In this document: positions 1-5,619 of the stretch, in pieces
Layout: each line of letters opens with the position of its first letter
Numbering within the stretch: position 1 is the stretch's first letter
Assembly: GCA_947466165.1 (NCBI GenBank)
Contig: CANIDW010000117.1
Location: forward strand, 1 to 5,619
Origin: Comamonadaceae bacterium
Lineage (GTDB): Bacteria > Pseudomonadota > Gammaproteobacteria > Burkholderiales > Burkholderiaceae_C
Direction of reading: 5' to 3'
DNA: 5,619 nucleotides
The notes under the pieces: model-generated
The model's input: the letters and a program-made list of their open reading frames with translations, nothing else
The model's database searches: none
Told to the model about the DNA's origin: nothing
Program-made: the position numbers and the translations under genes

Positions 1-487
1 GCTGGGCAGCCGCGACGCCACCAGCGTGCCCGCTTACGAGGTGCAGATGACACCCACCGGCGTGCTGGCCACCGGTTGCAAGGCGGTGCAGCCGCGCTCC
101 TCGGTGCATGCCACGGCCAGCGCCATGGTCGAGTACAGCTACGAAGTGACGGGCCCCTACACCGCCGTGCTGACCAAGGTGCCCGAGGCCGGCAGTGCGG
201 CCATTGCCGACTTGCGCGAGTCGATCGCCTTGTTTGTCTGCCCGGTGACGCCGGAGAGCTGTGAGGTCTGGATACGCATGGCGATGAACGATTTTGAATC
301 GCCCGACCACAAACTCACGGATTTTCAGGACACGATTTTTGGACAGGACAAACCGGTGCTCGAATCGCAGCGGCCTAAGCGTTTGCCACTGGCTGCCGGC
401 GCCGAATTGCATTGCGCCGCTGACAAGACTGCAGTGATGTACCGCCGGCACCTGCTTGAAGCCGGCATCACGTTTGGAGTTTGCTGA
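1..487 (+). CDS. Rieske-type aromatic ring-hydroxylating oxygenase, alpha (oxygenase) subunit, C-terminal part (5' end outside window)
   Basis: The reading frame is open from base 2 to the TGA at 485-487, giving 161 residues with the N-terminus outside the window. The GTG at 26 is an internal Val, not a start. What is visible is the end of the catalytic domain of a VanA/dicamba-monooxygenase-type Rieske non-heme iron oxygenase. The key motif is QDKPVLESQRP (bases 344-376), followed by a tail ending YRRHLLEAGI. In dicamba monooxygenase the equivalent acidic residue, in a KEDKVVVE context, is the third ligand of the mononuclear iron, so the Asp at 347-349 is the predicted ligand. The Rieske CxH/CxxH motif and the 2-His ligands would lie upstream and cannot be checked. 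Such enzymes need a separate reductase, which is not in this window. The stop overlaps the adenine deaminase start by one base, so a purine-related substrate is inferred. Vanillate-like demethylation remains possible. Confidence 0.85.
   Translation, partial: LGSRDATSVPAYEVQMTPTGVLATGCKAVQPRSSVHATASAMVEYSYEVTGPYTAVLTKVPEAGSAAIADLRESIALFVCPVTPESCEVWIRMAMNDFESPDHKLTDFQDTIFGQDKPVLESQRPKRLPLAAGAELHCAADKTAVMYRRHLLEAGITFGVC
476..479 (+). promoter_or_regulatory. Shine-Dalgarno site of the adenine deaminase gene
   Basis: GGAG lies inside the last codons of the Rieske oxygenase gene, 7 nt before the ATG at 487. It decides the start of the deaminase. The alternative in-frame TTG at 481 is only one base from GGAG and cannot be served by it. 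Confidence 0.7.
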
Positions 488-1527
488 TGTTCAAAGTCCC
501 TGCGGTGAGCGCCGAGCGCCTGCCCGAACTGCTGCGGCGCATGCCCAAGGCCGAGCTGCATATTCACATCGAGGGCTCGCTCGAACCCGAGCTGATTTTT
601 GCGCTGGCCCAGCGCAACGGCCTTAGCCTGCCGTATGCCGATGTGGAGGCGCTGCGCCGCGCGTATGCTTTTACCAACTTGCAAAGTTTTTTAGACATTT
701 ACTACGCCGGCGCCAGCGTGTTGATCACCGAGCAGGATTTTTACGACATGGCGCGCGCTTACTTTGTGCGTGCTGCGCAAGACGGCGTGCTGCACGCTGA
801 GCTCTTCTTTGACCCGCAAACCCACACGGCGCGCGGCGTGTCCATGGCCACTGTGGTCAAAGGTTTGCACCGCGCCTGTGTGGACGCGCAGGCCGAGCTC
901 GGCGTGAGTGCTTTGCTGGTCATGTGTTTTTTGCGGCACCTGAGCGAAGAAGAGGCTTTTGCCACGCTGGAGCAGGCACTGCCGTTTCGCGAGTACATCG
1001 TCGGCATCGGTCTGGACTCGGGCGAAGTCGGCAACCCGCCGGAAAAATTCTCGCGGGTGTTTGCGCGTTGCCGCCAACTCGGCTTTCGGCTGGTGGCGCA
1101 CGCCGGCGAAGAGGGGCCGCCGGCCTATGTGTGGACGGCGCTCAACGAGCTCAAAGTTGAGCGCATTGACCATGGGGTGCAGTCCACGCATGACGCGGCA
1201 CTGATGCAACGGCTGGCACAAGACCGGATAGCCTTGACGGTGTGCCCGCTGTCCAACCTCAAGCTCTGCGTGTACCCCGATCTGGCCAGCCACACGCTCG
1301 GCCAGCTCTTGGATGCCGGCATTGCCGCCACCGTCAACTCGGACGACCCGGCTTACTTTGGCGGTTACATGAATGAGAACTTCACGCAGACTTTTGCGGC
1401 ATTGCCGCTGAACGCCACCCACGCCTACCTGCTGGCGCGCAACAGTTTTGAGGCCAGCTTCATCGACAAGTCGGCCCAGCAGATCTTCATCAACCAGTTG
1501 GATGAATCGTTTGAAAAATTCCGCTGA
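487..1527 (+). CDS. add: Adenine deaminase (ADA superfamily, Aah1/PA0148 type); often annotated adenosine deaminase
   Basis: The 346-residue protein is a metal-dependent TIM-barrel deaminase predicted to hydrolyse adenine to hypoxanthine and ammonia in the cytoplasm. All core motifs are present. Zinc ligands are His25 and His27 (ELHIHIEG), His205 (AHAGEEGPP, with catalytic Glu208) and Asp286 (VNSDDPAYFGG). His229 lies in ERIDHG. The segments FFDPQTHT (108-114), RHLSEEEA (150-157), GLDSGEVGNPP (175-185) and TVCPLSNLKLCV (251-262) are hallmarks of the fungal Aah1 and Pseudomonas PA0148 adenine deaminases. Classical adenosine deaminases instead carry a GxDLxGxE-like motif. The symbol add reflects common annotation by homology, not the predicted substrate. 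The start is ATG 487, supported by GGAG at 476-479. The gene overlaps the Rieske gene upstream and the MFS gene downstream by one base each (TGATG). The only local oddity is Gly179 where relatives usually have Ser (LDSSEVG). Confidence 0.93.
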   Translation: MFKVPAVSAERLPELLRRMPKAELHIHIEGSLEPELIFALAQRNGLSLPYADVEALRRAYAFTNLQSFLDIYYAGASVLITEQDFYDMARAYFVRAAQDGVLHAELFFDPQTHTARGVSMATVVKGLHRACVDAQAELGVSALLVMCFLRHLSEEEAFATLEQALPFREYIVGIGLDSGEVGNPPEKFSRVFARCRQLGFRLVAHAGEEGPPAYVWTALNELKVERIDHGVQSTHDAALMQRLAQDRIALTVCPLSNLKLCVYPDLASHTLGQLLDAGIAATVNSDDPAYFGGYMNENFTQTFAALPLNATHAYLLARNSFEASFIDKSAQQIFINQLDESFEKFR

Positions 1528-2795
1528 TGGGCGCTGACACCCGAAGCCCCGGGCCGTGGGCGATTGCCTTGGCCGGCATGGCGTCGCTGGGTGTGGCCAT
1601 GGGCATTGGCCGCTTTGCCTTCACGCCCATCTTGCCCATGATGCTGGCCGACGGCGTGCTCGATCTGCCGGCGGCGAGCTGGCTGGCCAGTGCCAACTAC
1701 CTGGGCTATTTGGTCGGTGCGCTGCTGTGCATGTTGCAGCCATGGCTGTGGACGCGCTTTCCAAGTCTGCCGTACTTGGCTTTTTCGCAGCTGGTGCGCG
1801 GCGGCCTGCTGATGACCGGAGTGCTCACGCTGGCCATGGGCTGGCTGGAGGCGCCGGCCTGGCCGCTGCTGCGGTTTTTAGCGGGCGTCACCAGCGGGGT
1901 GGTGTTTGTCTACACCTCGGGCTGGTGCCTGTCGCGGCTGGCCAGCTTGGGCGTGCCGGCCATGGGCGGATTTATTTACATGGGGCCTGGCGCAGGCATT
2001 GTGTTGAGCGGCTTGGCCGCCAGCGGTATGGTCGCGTGGCAATGGACGGCAGCCGGCGCCTGGCTGGTGTTTGGCGCGCTGGCTTTTGTACTGAGTGCGC
2101 TGGCCTGGCGCTTTTTGCAAGGTGGCAATGAGCGCCTGCAGCCGCTGGCCGTCCGTAGCCCTGAACAGTTTGGACAAGTCCCGGCAGATCCGCCAACTTC
2201 ACAAGCCGGCCACGGCGCTGCTGAAATGCTGCTGCTGACACTGGCCTACGGACTGGCGGGTTTTGGTTACATCATCACCGCGACATTTTTGCCGGTGATT
2301 GCGCGCAGTGCCTTGCCCGGCTCGCACTGGCTGGACTTGTTCTGGCCGCTGTTTGGCGCCGGTGTGATGCTGGGGGCCTGGGGCGCCACGCGCCTGCGCT
2401 CGGTTGCCGACTACCGCTGGCTGCTGCTGGGCGGGTATTTGGTTCAGGCGCTGGCGATTGCCATCAGCCTGTGGAGCCCGAGCCTGGCTGGCTTTGCCAT
2501 CGGCAGTTTGCTCTTGGGTATACCTTTCACGGCCAACACTTTTTTTGCCATGCAGGAGGCGCGACGCCTTCAGCCAGCAAGTGCCTCGAGCTTCATGGGC
2601 TTGATGACCGCTACCTACGGCATCGGTCAGGTTGTCGGGCCGCCGCTGACCGGTTTGTTGCTGCAAGCCCAGCTTTCGCCGGGCGATGCGTTCAATTTGG
2701 CGCTGGAAATTGCTGCTGCGGCATTGCTCTTGGGTGCGGCGCTGTTTGCCTTGTTGGTACGGGCGTACCCGCTTGTGCGCCCTGTGTCTCGTTAG
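1527..2795 (+). CDS. YbfB/YjiJ-family MFS transporter
   Basis: The 422-residue protein is very hydrophobic and fits a 12-helix inner-membrane major facilitator. The N-terminal half carries the family signature GIGRFAFTPILP (26-37) in the first helix. The C-terminal half opens with GFGYIITATFLPVIAR (245-260), also typical of the YbfB/YjiJ (MFS_4) group. A polar stretch at about 196-230 fits the central cytoplasmic loop between the two six-helix bundles. Further conserved-looking parts are GPGAGIVLSG (153-162) and ATYGIGQVVGPPLTG (362-376). The ATG shares its A with the TGA of the deaminase and no clear ribosome site precedes it, so translation is probably by coupling. The substrate of this family is not established. 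Position in a purine cluster suggests, but does not prove, transport of a purine base, nucleoside or related metabolite, in either direction. The gene ends 8 bases before a strong terminator hairpin. Confidence 0.9.
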   Translation: MGADTRSPGPWAIALAGMASLGVAMGIGRFAFTPILPMMLADGVLDLPAASWLASANYLGYLVGALLCMLQPWLWTRFPSLPYLAFSQLVRGGLLMTGVLTLAMGWLEAPAWPLLRFLAGVTSGVVFVYTSGWCLSRLASLGVPAMGGFIYMGPGAGIVLSGLAASGMVAWQWTAAGAWLVFGALAFVLSALAWRFLQGGNERLQPLAVRSPEQFGQVPADPPTSQAGHGAAEMLLLTLAYGLAGFGYIITATFLPVIARSALPGSHWLDLFWPLFGAGVMLGAWGATRLRSVADYRWLLLGGYLVQALAIAISLWSPSLAGFAIGSLLLGIPFTANTFFAMQEARRLQPASASSFMGLMTATYGIGQVVGPPLTGLLLQAQLSPGDAFNLALEIAAAALLLGAALFALLVRAYPLVRPVSR

Positions 2796-2798
2796 AAT
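2793..2798 (+). promoter_or_regulatory. Candidate -10 box for the BMP gene (weak)
   Basis: TAGAAT matches the sigma-70 -10 consensus at 5 of 6 bases and overlaps the MFS stop codon. The only -35-like sequence nearby (TTGTGC, 2773-2778) has a 14-base spacer, which is too short, so the promoter is doubtful. If used, transcription would begin at about 2805, essentially at the foot of the following hairpin. Confidence 0.2.
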
Positions 2799-2803
2799 AA
2801 ACA

Positions 2804-2843
2804 GCTCTTGCGTGCTGTCACGGCGCGCAAGAGCCTTCTTTTT
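2804..2843 (+). terminator. Intrinsic terminator after the MFS gene (possible attenuator of the BMP gene)
   Basis: A perfect 9-bp inverted repeat pairs GCTCTTGCG (2804-2812) with CGCAAGAGC (2826-2834). The stem extends inward by a T-G wobble and two G-C pairs to 12 bp, leaving a short loop around TGTCACG. It is followed directly by the T-rich tail CTTCTTTTT (2835-2843). This is a textbook Rho-independent terminator on the + strand. It ends only 24 bases before the BMP start codon, leaving no room for a promoter between them. Confidence 0.85.
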
Positions 2844-2856
2844 ACCGTGGCCATGT

Positions 2857-2862
2857 AGAGGA
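2857..2862 (+). promoter_or_regulatory. Shine-Dalgarno site of the BMP gene
   Basis: AGAGGA lies 5 bases before the ATG at 2868. It fixes that start and shows independent translation initiation, unlike the coupled genes upstream. Confidence 0.7.
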
Positions 2863-2867
2863 CTACC

Positions 2868-3959
2868 ATGTATAAAAACCTCGCTGCCGCGTTCGCGGCC
2901 GCCTGTTTTATTTCCCCCGTTCTTTCACAAACGACGCCTGCGGCCCTTGCGCCTTTGAAAATCGGCTTTGTGTATGTCACGCCCGTCACCGATGCCGGCT
3001 GGGTGCGTCAGCATGAAAACGGCCGGCAGGCTGTGCAAGCTGCGCTGGGCACGCAAGTCAAAACCAGCTTTGTCGAGAACGTGCCCGAAGGCCCGGATGC
3101 CGAGCGCGTGATCCGTGACCTGGCGCAGCAGGGCCACAAGCTGATCTTCACCCCCAGCTTTGGCTACATGGAGCCCACGCTCAAGGTGGCCAAAGATTTT
3201 CCGGACGTGAAATTCGAGTCGGTCACCGGTTACAAAACCAGCGCCAATGTGGCCACCGTGAACGCGCGTTATTACGAGGGTCGTTACCTGGCCGGCATCG
3301 CCGCAGCGCGCATGAGCAAAACCCAGCTTGCCGGCTATGTGGCGGGCTTTCCTATTCCCGAAGTGCTGCAAGGCATCAACGCTTTTGCACTCGGCATGCG
3401 CTCAGTGAATCCGCGCGCAGAAGTCAAAGTGATTTGGCTCAACGCCTGGTTTGACCCGCCGCGTGAGCGTGATGCGGCCATGACCTTGTTCAACCAGAAC
3501 GCGGATGTGCTGGCCTTTCACACCGCTTCCAATGCCGTGATGACGGCCGCCCAAGAGCGCGGCAAGCTGGCTGTGGCCTACCACTCCGACATGCGCAGCG
3601 TGGCGCCCGACGCGCAAATTCTGGCCGTGACACACCAGTGGGGCGACTACTACACCCGCCGCGCCCGCGAGGTGCTGGCCGGCACCTGGACCAGCGGCAA
3701 TGTCTGGGGCGGCGTCAAAGAAGGCATGGTGCGTGTGGGCGACTTCGGCCCCAAGGTGCCAGCGGCCGTGCAGCAAGAAGTGCTGGCCCGCCAGAAAGAC
3801 ATGGCCAGCGGCAAACTGCAGCCCTTCGCCGCGGGCAAAGCCGCTGTTTTGAACAACACCGGCGCAGTGGTGATCGCCGCCGGCAGCACCTTGTCAGACG
3901 CTCAGATTCTGGGCATGAACTTCCTGGTGCAAGGCGTGCAAGGCAGCCTGCCCAAATAG
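2868..3959 (+). CDS. BMP/PnrA-family ABC transporter periplasmic substrate-binding protein
   Basis: The 363-residue protein has a Sec signal peptide: Lys3, then a hydrophobic run to about residue 19, with likely cleavage after VLS (18-20) before QTTPAA. No credible lipobox is seen, so a soluble periplasmic protein is predicted. The mature part is a BMP-domain (PF02608-type) binding protein, shown by KIGFVYVTPVTDAGW (31-45), FTPSFGYMEPT (94-104), ARYYEGRYLAGIAA (133-146), AGYVAGFPIPEVLQGINAF (155-173) and NADVLAFHTASNAV (211-224). Relatives such as PnrA bind purine nucleosides, and other members of the family serve nucleoside or nucleobase uptake. A purine ligand is therefore inferred and fits the guanine deaminase that follows. 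No permease or ATPase gene lies beside it in this window, so its transporter partners must be elsewhere, or it is an orphan receptor. The start is supported by AGAGGA. Confidence 0.92.
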   Translation: MYKNLAAAFAAACFISPVLSQTTPAALAPLKIGFVYVTPVTDAGWVRQHENGRQAVQAALGTQVKTSFVENVPEGPDAERVIRDLAQQGHKLIFTPSFGYMEPTLKVAKDFPDVKFESVTGYKTSANVATVNARYYEGRYLAGIAAARMSKTQLAGYVAGFPIPEVLQGINAFALGMRSVNPRAEVKVIWLNAWFDPPRERDAAMTLFNQNADVLAFHTASNAVMTAAQERGKLAVAYHSDMRSVAPDAQILAVTHQWGDYYTRRAREVLAGTWTSGNVWGGVKEGMVRVGDFGPKVPAAVQQEVLARQKDMASGKLQPFAAGKAAVLNNTGAVVIAAGSTLSDAQILGMNFLVQGVQGSLPK

Positions 3960-3961
3960 TT

Positions 3962-3981
3962 AATGGGGGTCAGAACCCATT
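3962..3981 (+). repeat. Small inverted repeat between the BMP gene and guaD
   Basis: AATGGG (3962-3967) is the exact reverse complement of CCCATT (3976-3981), with 8 bases between. An alternative inner fold is GGGT-CAGA-ACCC (3967-3978). No T-run follows, so it is not a convincing terminator. It starts two bases after the BMP stop codon. It may be a short mRNA-stabilising hairpin or a REP-like remnant. No function can be assigned. Confidence 0.35.
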
Positions 3982-4033
3982 TATCTCTCCCCGCCACGCA
4001 GCGCCAATGCTGAACTGCGCTAACCTTGAAGCC

Positions 4034-5347
4034 ATGAAAGCCTACCGCGCCGCCATCCTTCGTTTTGCCGATGACCATGCCGCTGTCTATGAAGAAGACG
4101 GCCTGCTGGTGGTGGCGCCTGACGCCAGCGGTCGCCAGCGTGTACAGGCCGTGGGGCCCTGGCGTGAACTTGCGCCGATGTACGCGCATTTGAAGGTAGA
4201 GCATTTGCCCGGCCGCATTCTGGCGCCCGGCTTTGTGGACATGCACATTCATTGCCCGCAGGTGGACGTGATCGGCTCGCCTGCCGATGGCTTGCTGCCC
4301 TGGCTGGAGAACTACACATTCCCGCAGGAAAGCCGCTTTGCCGACCCGGCGCACGCGGCCGAGGTGGCGGGTTTCTTTTTGGACGAACTCGCGCGCAATG
4401 GCGTGACCACAGCACTCAGCTTTGCCACCTCGCACCCGGCTTCTGTGAATGCATTGTTTGAAGCTGCAGAGGCGCGTAGCCTGCGCCTGATCACCGGCAA
4501 ATGCCTGATGGACCGGCACGCGCCCGACGGCGTGCGCGATGAGACCGAGCAAAGCCTGATCGACACCGAGGCCTTGATTCAGCGCTGGCATGGCCGGGGG
4601 CGGCTGGGTTACGCCATCACGCCGCGCTTTGCGCCCAGCTGCTCAGACGCGCAGCTGCGCGGTGCCGGCGAGCTGGCCGCCAAGTACCCCGACGTCTGGG
4701 TGCAGTCGCATGTGGCTGAAAACCATGACGAGATTGCCTGGGTTCGGTCGCTTTACCCTGAGGCGCGCAGCTACCTGGCGGTCTACGAGCAGTTCGGGCT
4801 CTTGCGCCCGCGCAGCGTTTACGCGCACTGCATTCACTTTGACGACGCAGACCGCGCCCTGATGCGCTCTAGCGGCGCTGCCGCTGCCATCAGCCCGACC
4901 AGCAACCTTTTTTTGGGCAGCGGTTTTTTTGACTATGAAGGCGCAGACCGCGTCGGCTTTGCCTACGGCCTGGCCAGCGACGTGGGCGGCGGCACCAGCT
5001 TCAGCCCTTTTCACACCATGCTGGCAGCCTATTACGTGGGCCGCGAAGGCCACAGCAAAAGCGGCCTGTCGCTCAAGTCGCAGCAACTGTGGTGGCAGCA
5101 CACGGCGGGGGCGGCGCAGGCGCTGGGCCTGGGCGGCGTGGTGGGCAATTTGCAGCCGGGCTGCGAAGCCGACTTTGTAGTGATCAACCCCGCGGCCACG
5201 CCGCTGCTGGCGCGCAAGACCGCGCAGGCCGCCAGCCTGGACGAGTTGCTGTTCGCCATGATCGTGCTGGGTGACGACCGGCTGATCGAGCGCACGGTGG
5301 TTTCGCAGGCGTTGGCCGCGCTGCCTACAATGAAGCCCATTAAATAA
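4034..5347 (+). CDS. guaD: Guanine deaminase
   Basis: The 437-residue protein is a full-length amidohydrolase that converts guanine to xanthine and ammonia in the cytoplasm. Visible motifs are [12 protein letters not shown] (65-76) with zinc ligands His71 and His73, [12 protein letters not shown] (88-99), NGVTTALSF (122-130), and [10 protein letters not shown] (195-204), the typical guanine-binding loop. Also present are QSHVAEN (224-230) with ligand His226 and catalytic Glu229, YAHCIH (263-268) with His265, and [13 protein letters not shown] (314-326) with ligand Asp316. The C-terminal GCEADFVVI (377-384 region) belongs to the small beta domain. The frame stays open upstream into the BMP gene, but homology begins at [11 protein letters not shown], so ATG 4034 is chosen. 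ATG 4007 would add nine residues, and neither start has a clear ribosome site. The gene follows the BMP gene by 74 bases without a terminator, so co-transcription is likely. It would act on imported or salvaged guanine. Confidence 0.96.
   Translation: MKAYRAAILRFADDHAAVYEEDGLLVVAPDASGRQRVQAVGPWRELAPMYAHLKVEHLPGRILAPGFVDMHIHCPQVDVIGSPADGLLPWLENYTFPQESRFADPAHAAEVAGFFLDELARNGVTTALSFATSHPASVNALFEAAEARSLRLITGKCLMDRHAPDGVRDETEQSLIDTEALIQRWHGRGRLGYAITPRFAPSCSDAQLRGAGELAAKYPDVWVQSHVAENHDEIAWVRSLYPEARSYLAVYEQFGLLRPRSVYAHCIHFDDADRALMRSSGAAAAISPTSNLFLGSGFFDYEGADRVGFAYGLASDVGGGTSFSPFHTMLAAYYVGREGHSKSGLSLKSQQLWWQHTAGAAQALGLGGVVGNLQPGCEADFVVINPAATPLLARKTAQAASLDELLFAMIVLGDDRLIERTVVSQALAALPTMKPIK
5302..5331 (+). 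promoter_or_regulatory. Candidate sigma-70 promoter for dcd
   Basis: TTCGCA (5302-5307, 4 of 6 consensus) is followed after 18 bases by TACAAT (5326-5331, 5 of 6). It lies in the last codons of guaD and would start transcription at about 5338, some 30 bases before the dcd ATG. This is pattern matching only. Confidence 0.35.
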
Positions 5348-5369
5348 TTACCCACCTGAGCACCGCATC

Positions 5370-5619
5370 ATGAGCATCAAAAGTGACAAATGGATACGCC
5401 GCATGGCCGAGACGACCGGCATGATCGAGCCCTTTGAGCCCGGTCAGATCCGGCAAGCGGCCGGCGGCCAGAAGATCATCAGCTACGGCACCAGCAGCTA
5501 CGGCTATGACATCCGCTGTGCGCCCGAGTTCAAGGTCTTCACCAACATCCACAGCACGGTGGTGGATCCGAAAAACTTCGACGAAAAAAGCTTTGTTGAT
5601 TTCCACGGCGACAGCTGCA
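5370..5619 (+). CDS. dcd: dCTP deaminase, N-terminal 83 residues (3' end outside window)
   Basis: The ATG at 5370 opens a frame that runs off the window after 83 codons. The family's usual length is about 188-190 residues, so just under half is present. The start [14 protein letters not shown], the segment [10 protein letters not shown] (19-28), the block [12 protein letters not shown] (38-49) and [15 protein letters not shown] (64-78) are the conserved N-terminus of betaproteobacterial Dcd as I recall it. Dcd is a homotrimer of the dUTPase fold that deaminates dCTP to dUTP, feeding dUTPase and thymidylate synthesis. The active-site Arg and Glu lie in the missing half. The gap to guaD is 22 bases, but Dcd acts in pyrimidine deoxynucleotide metabolism, so it is probably an independent housekeeping gene. 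No good ribosome site precedes the ATG; the start is chosen on homology. Confidence 0.96.
   Translation, partial: MSIKSDKWIRRMAETTGMIEPFEPGQIRQAAGGQKIISYGTSSYGYDIRCAPEFKVFTNIHSTVVDPKNFDEKSFVDFHGDSC

Noticed and set aside
481..486. TTG start for the deaminase
   Set aside because: It is one base from GGAG, which is too close; ATG 487 has a proper 7-base spacing.
691..1422. 243-codon open frame on the - strand opposite the deaminase
   Set aside because: It lies fully antisense to a well-supported gene, its translation is rich in Arg, His, Val and Gly with no recognisable domain, and it is explained by GC-rich codon bias.
2199..2666. 155-codon - strand frame opposite the MFS gene
   Set aside because: A Gln/Arg/Ala-rich low-complexity translation is typical of antisense to hydrophobic membrane helices; no motif.
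2895..2906. Lipobox-like AAAC (residues 10-13) in the BMP protein
   Set aside because: It is too near the N-terminus, the -3 residue is Ala rather than Leu, and the hydrophobic stretch continues past the Cys to a normal signal peptidase I site.
3891..3919. TTGTCA (3891-3896) as the -35 of an internal guaD promoter
   Set aside because: The matching -10 position gives only CATGAA, a poor fit; not called.
3638..4033. Upstream extension of the guaD frame into the BMP gene (a 569-residue reading)
   Set aside because: The extension is an Arg/Gly-rich shadow of the BMP coding sequence; family homology begins at [11 protein letters not shown] (4034).
4007..4033. Alternative guaD start at ATG 4007
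   Set aside because: The nine extra residues do not match the family start and no ribosome site precedes them. It remains possible, as 4034 also lacks a good one.
3902..4591. 229-codon - strand frame across the BMP/guaD junction
   Set aside because: Antisense to two recognised genes, no domain, no ribosome site or homology seen.

Overview
The window looks like chromosomal DNA of a betaproteobacterium, most likely Burkholderiales and probably Comamonadaceae. It is GC-rich, densely packed and all genes lie on the + strand. The N-terminus of its dCTP deaminase and its guanine deaminase resemble, from memory, the versions found in that group. The genus cannot be fixed from the sequence alone.

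Layout: (1) 1-487 is the C-terminal 161 residues of a Rieske-type (VanA/dicamba-monooxygenase-like) oxygenase alpha subunit. (2) 487-1527 is an ADA-superfamily deaminase whose signature motifs fit adenine deaminase rather than adenosine deaminase. (3) 1527-2795 is a YbfB/YjiJ-family MFS transporter. These three genes are joined by two identical one-base TGATG stop/start overlaps and are clearly one translationally coupled unit. (4) 2804-2843 is a strong intrinsic-terminator hairpin. (5) 2868-3959 is a BMP/PnrA-family periplasmic binding protein with a Sec signal peptide. (6) 4034-5347 is guanine deaminase (guaD). (7) 5370-5619 is the first 83 codons of dcd (dCTP deaminase), cut by the window end. 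No stretch over 300 bases lacks a gene.

Read together, genes 1-6 look like a purine salvage/catabolism locus. The BMP protein would capture purine bases or nucleosides. Adenine deaminase would convert adenine to hypoxanthine, and GuaD would convert guanine to xanthine. The Rieske oxygenase is the least expected member. Its tight coupling to adenine deaminase suggests that it acts on a purine, for example as an HpxD-like hypoxanthine/xanthine-oxidising enzyme or an NdmA/B-like N-methylpurine demethylase. The MFS protein is a candidate purine-related transporter of unknown substrate. dcd is probably an unrelated housekeeping neighbour with its own promoter at the end of guaD.

The points most worth a second look are the purine-oxygenase hypothesis, a terminator placed so close to the BMP start codon that it may act as an attenuator, and the absence of ABC permease/ATPase genes beside the binding protein.
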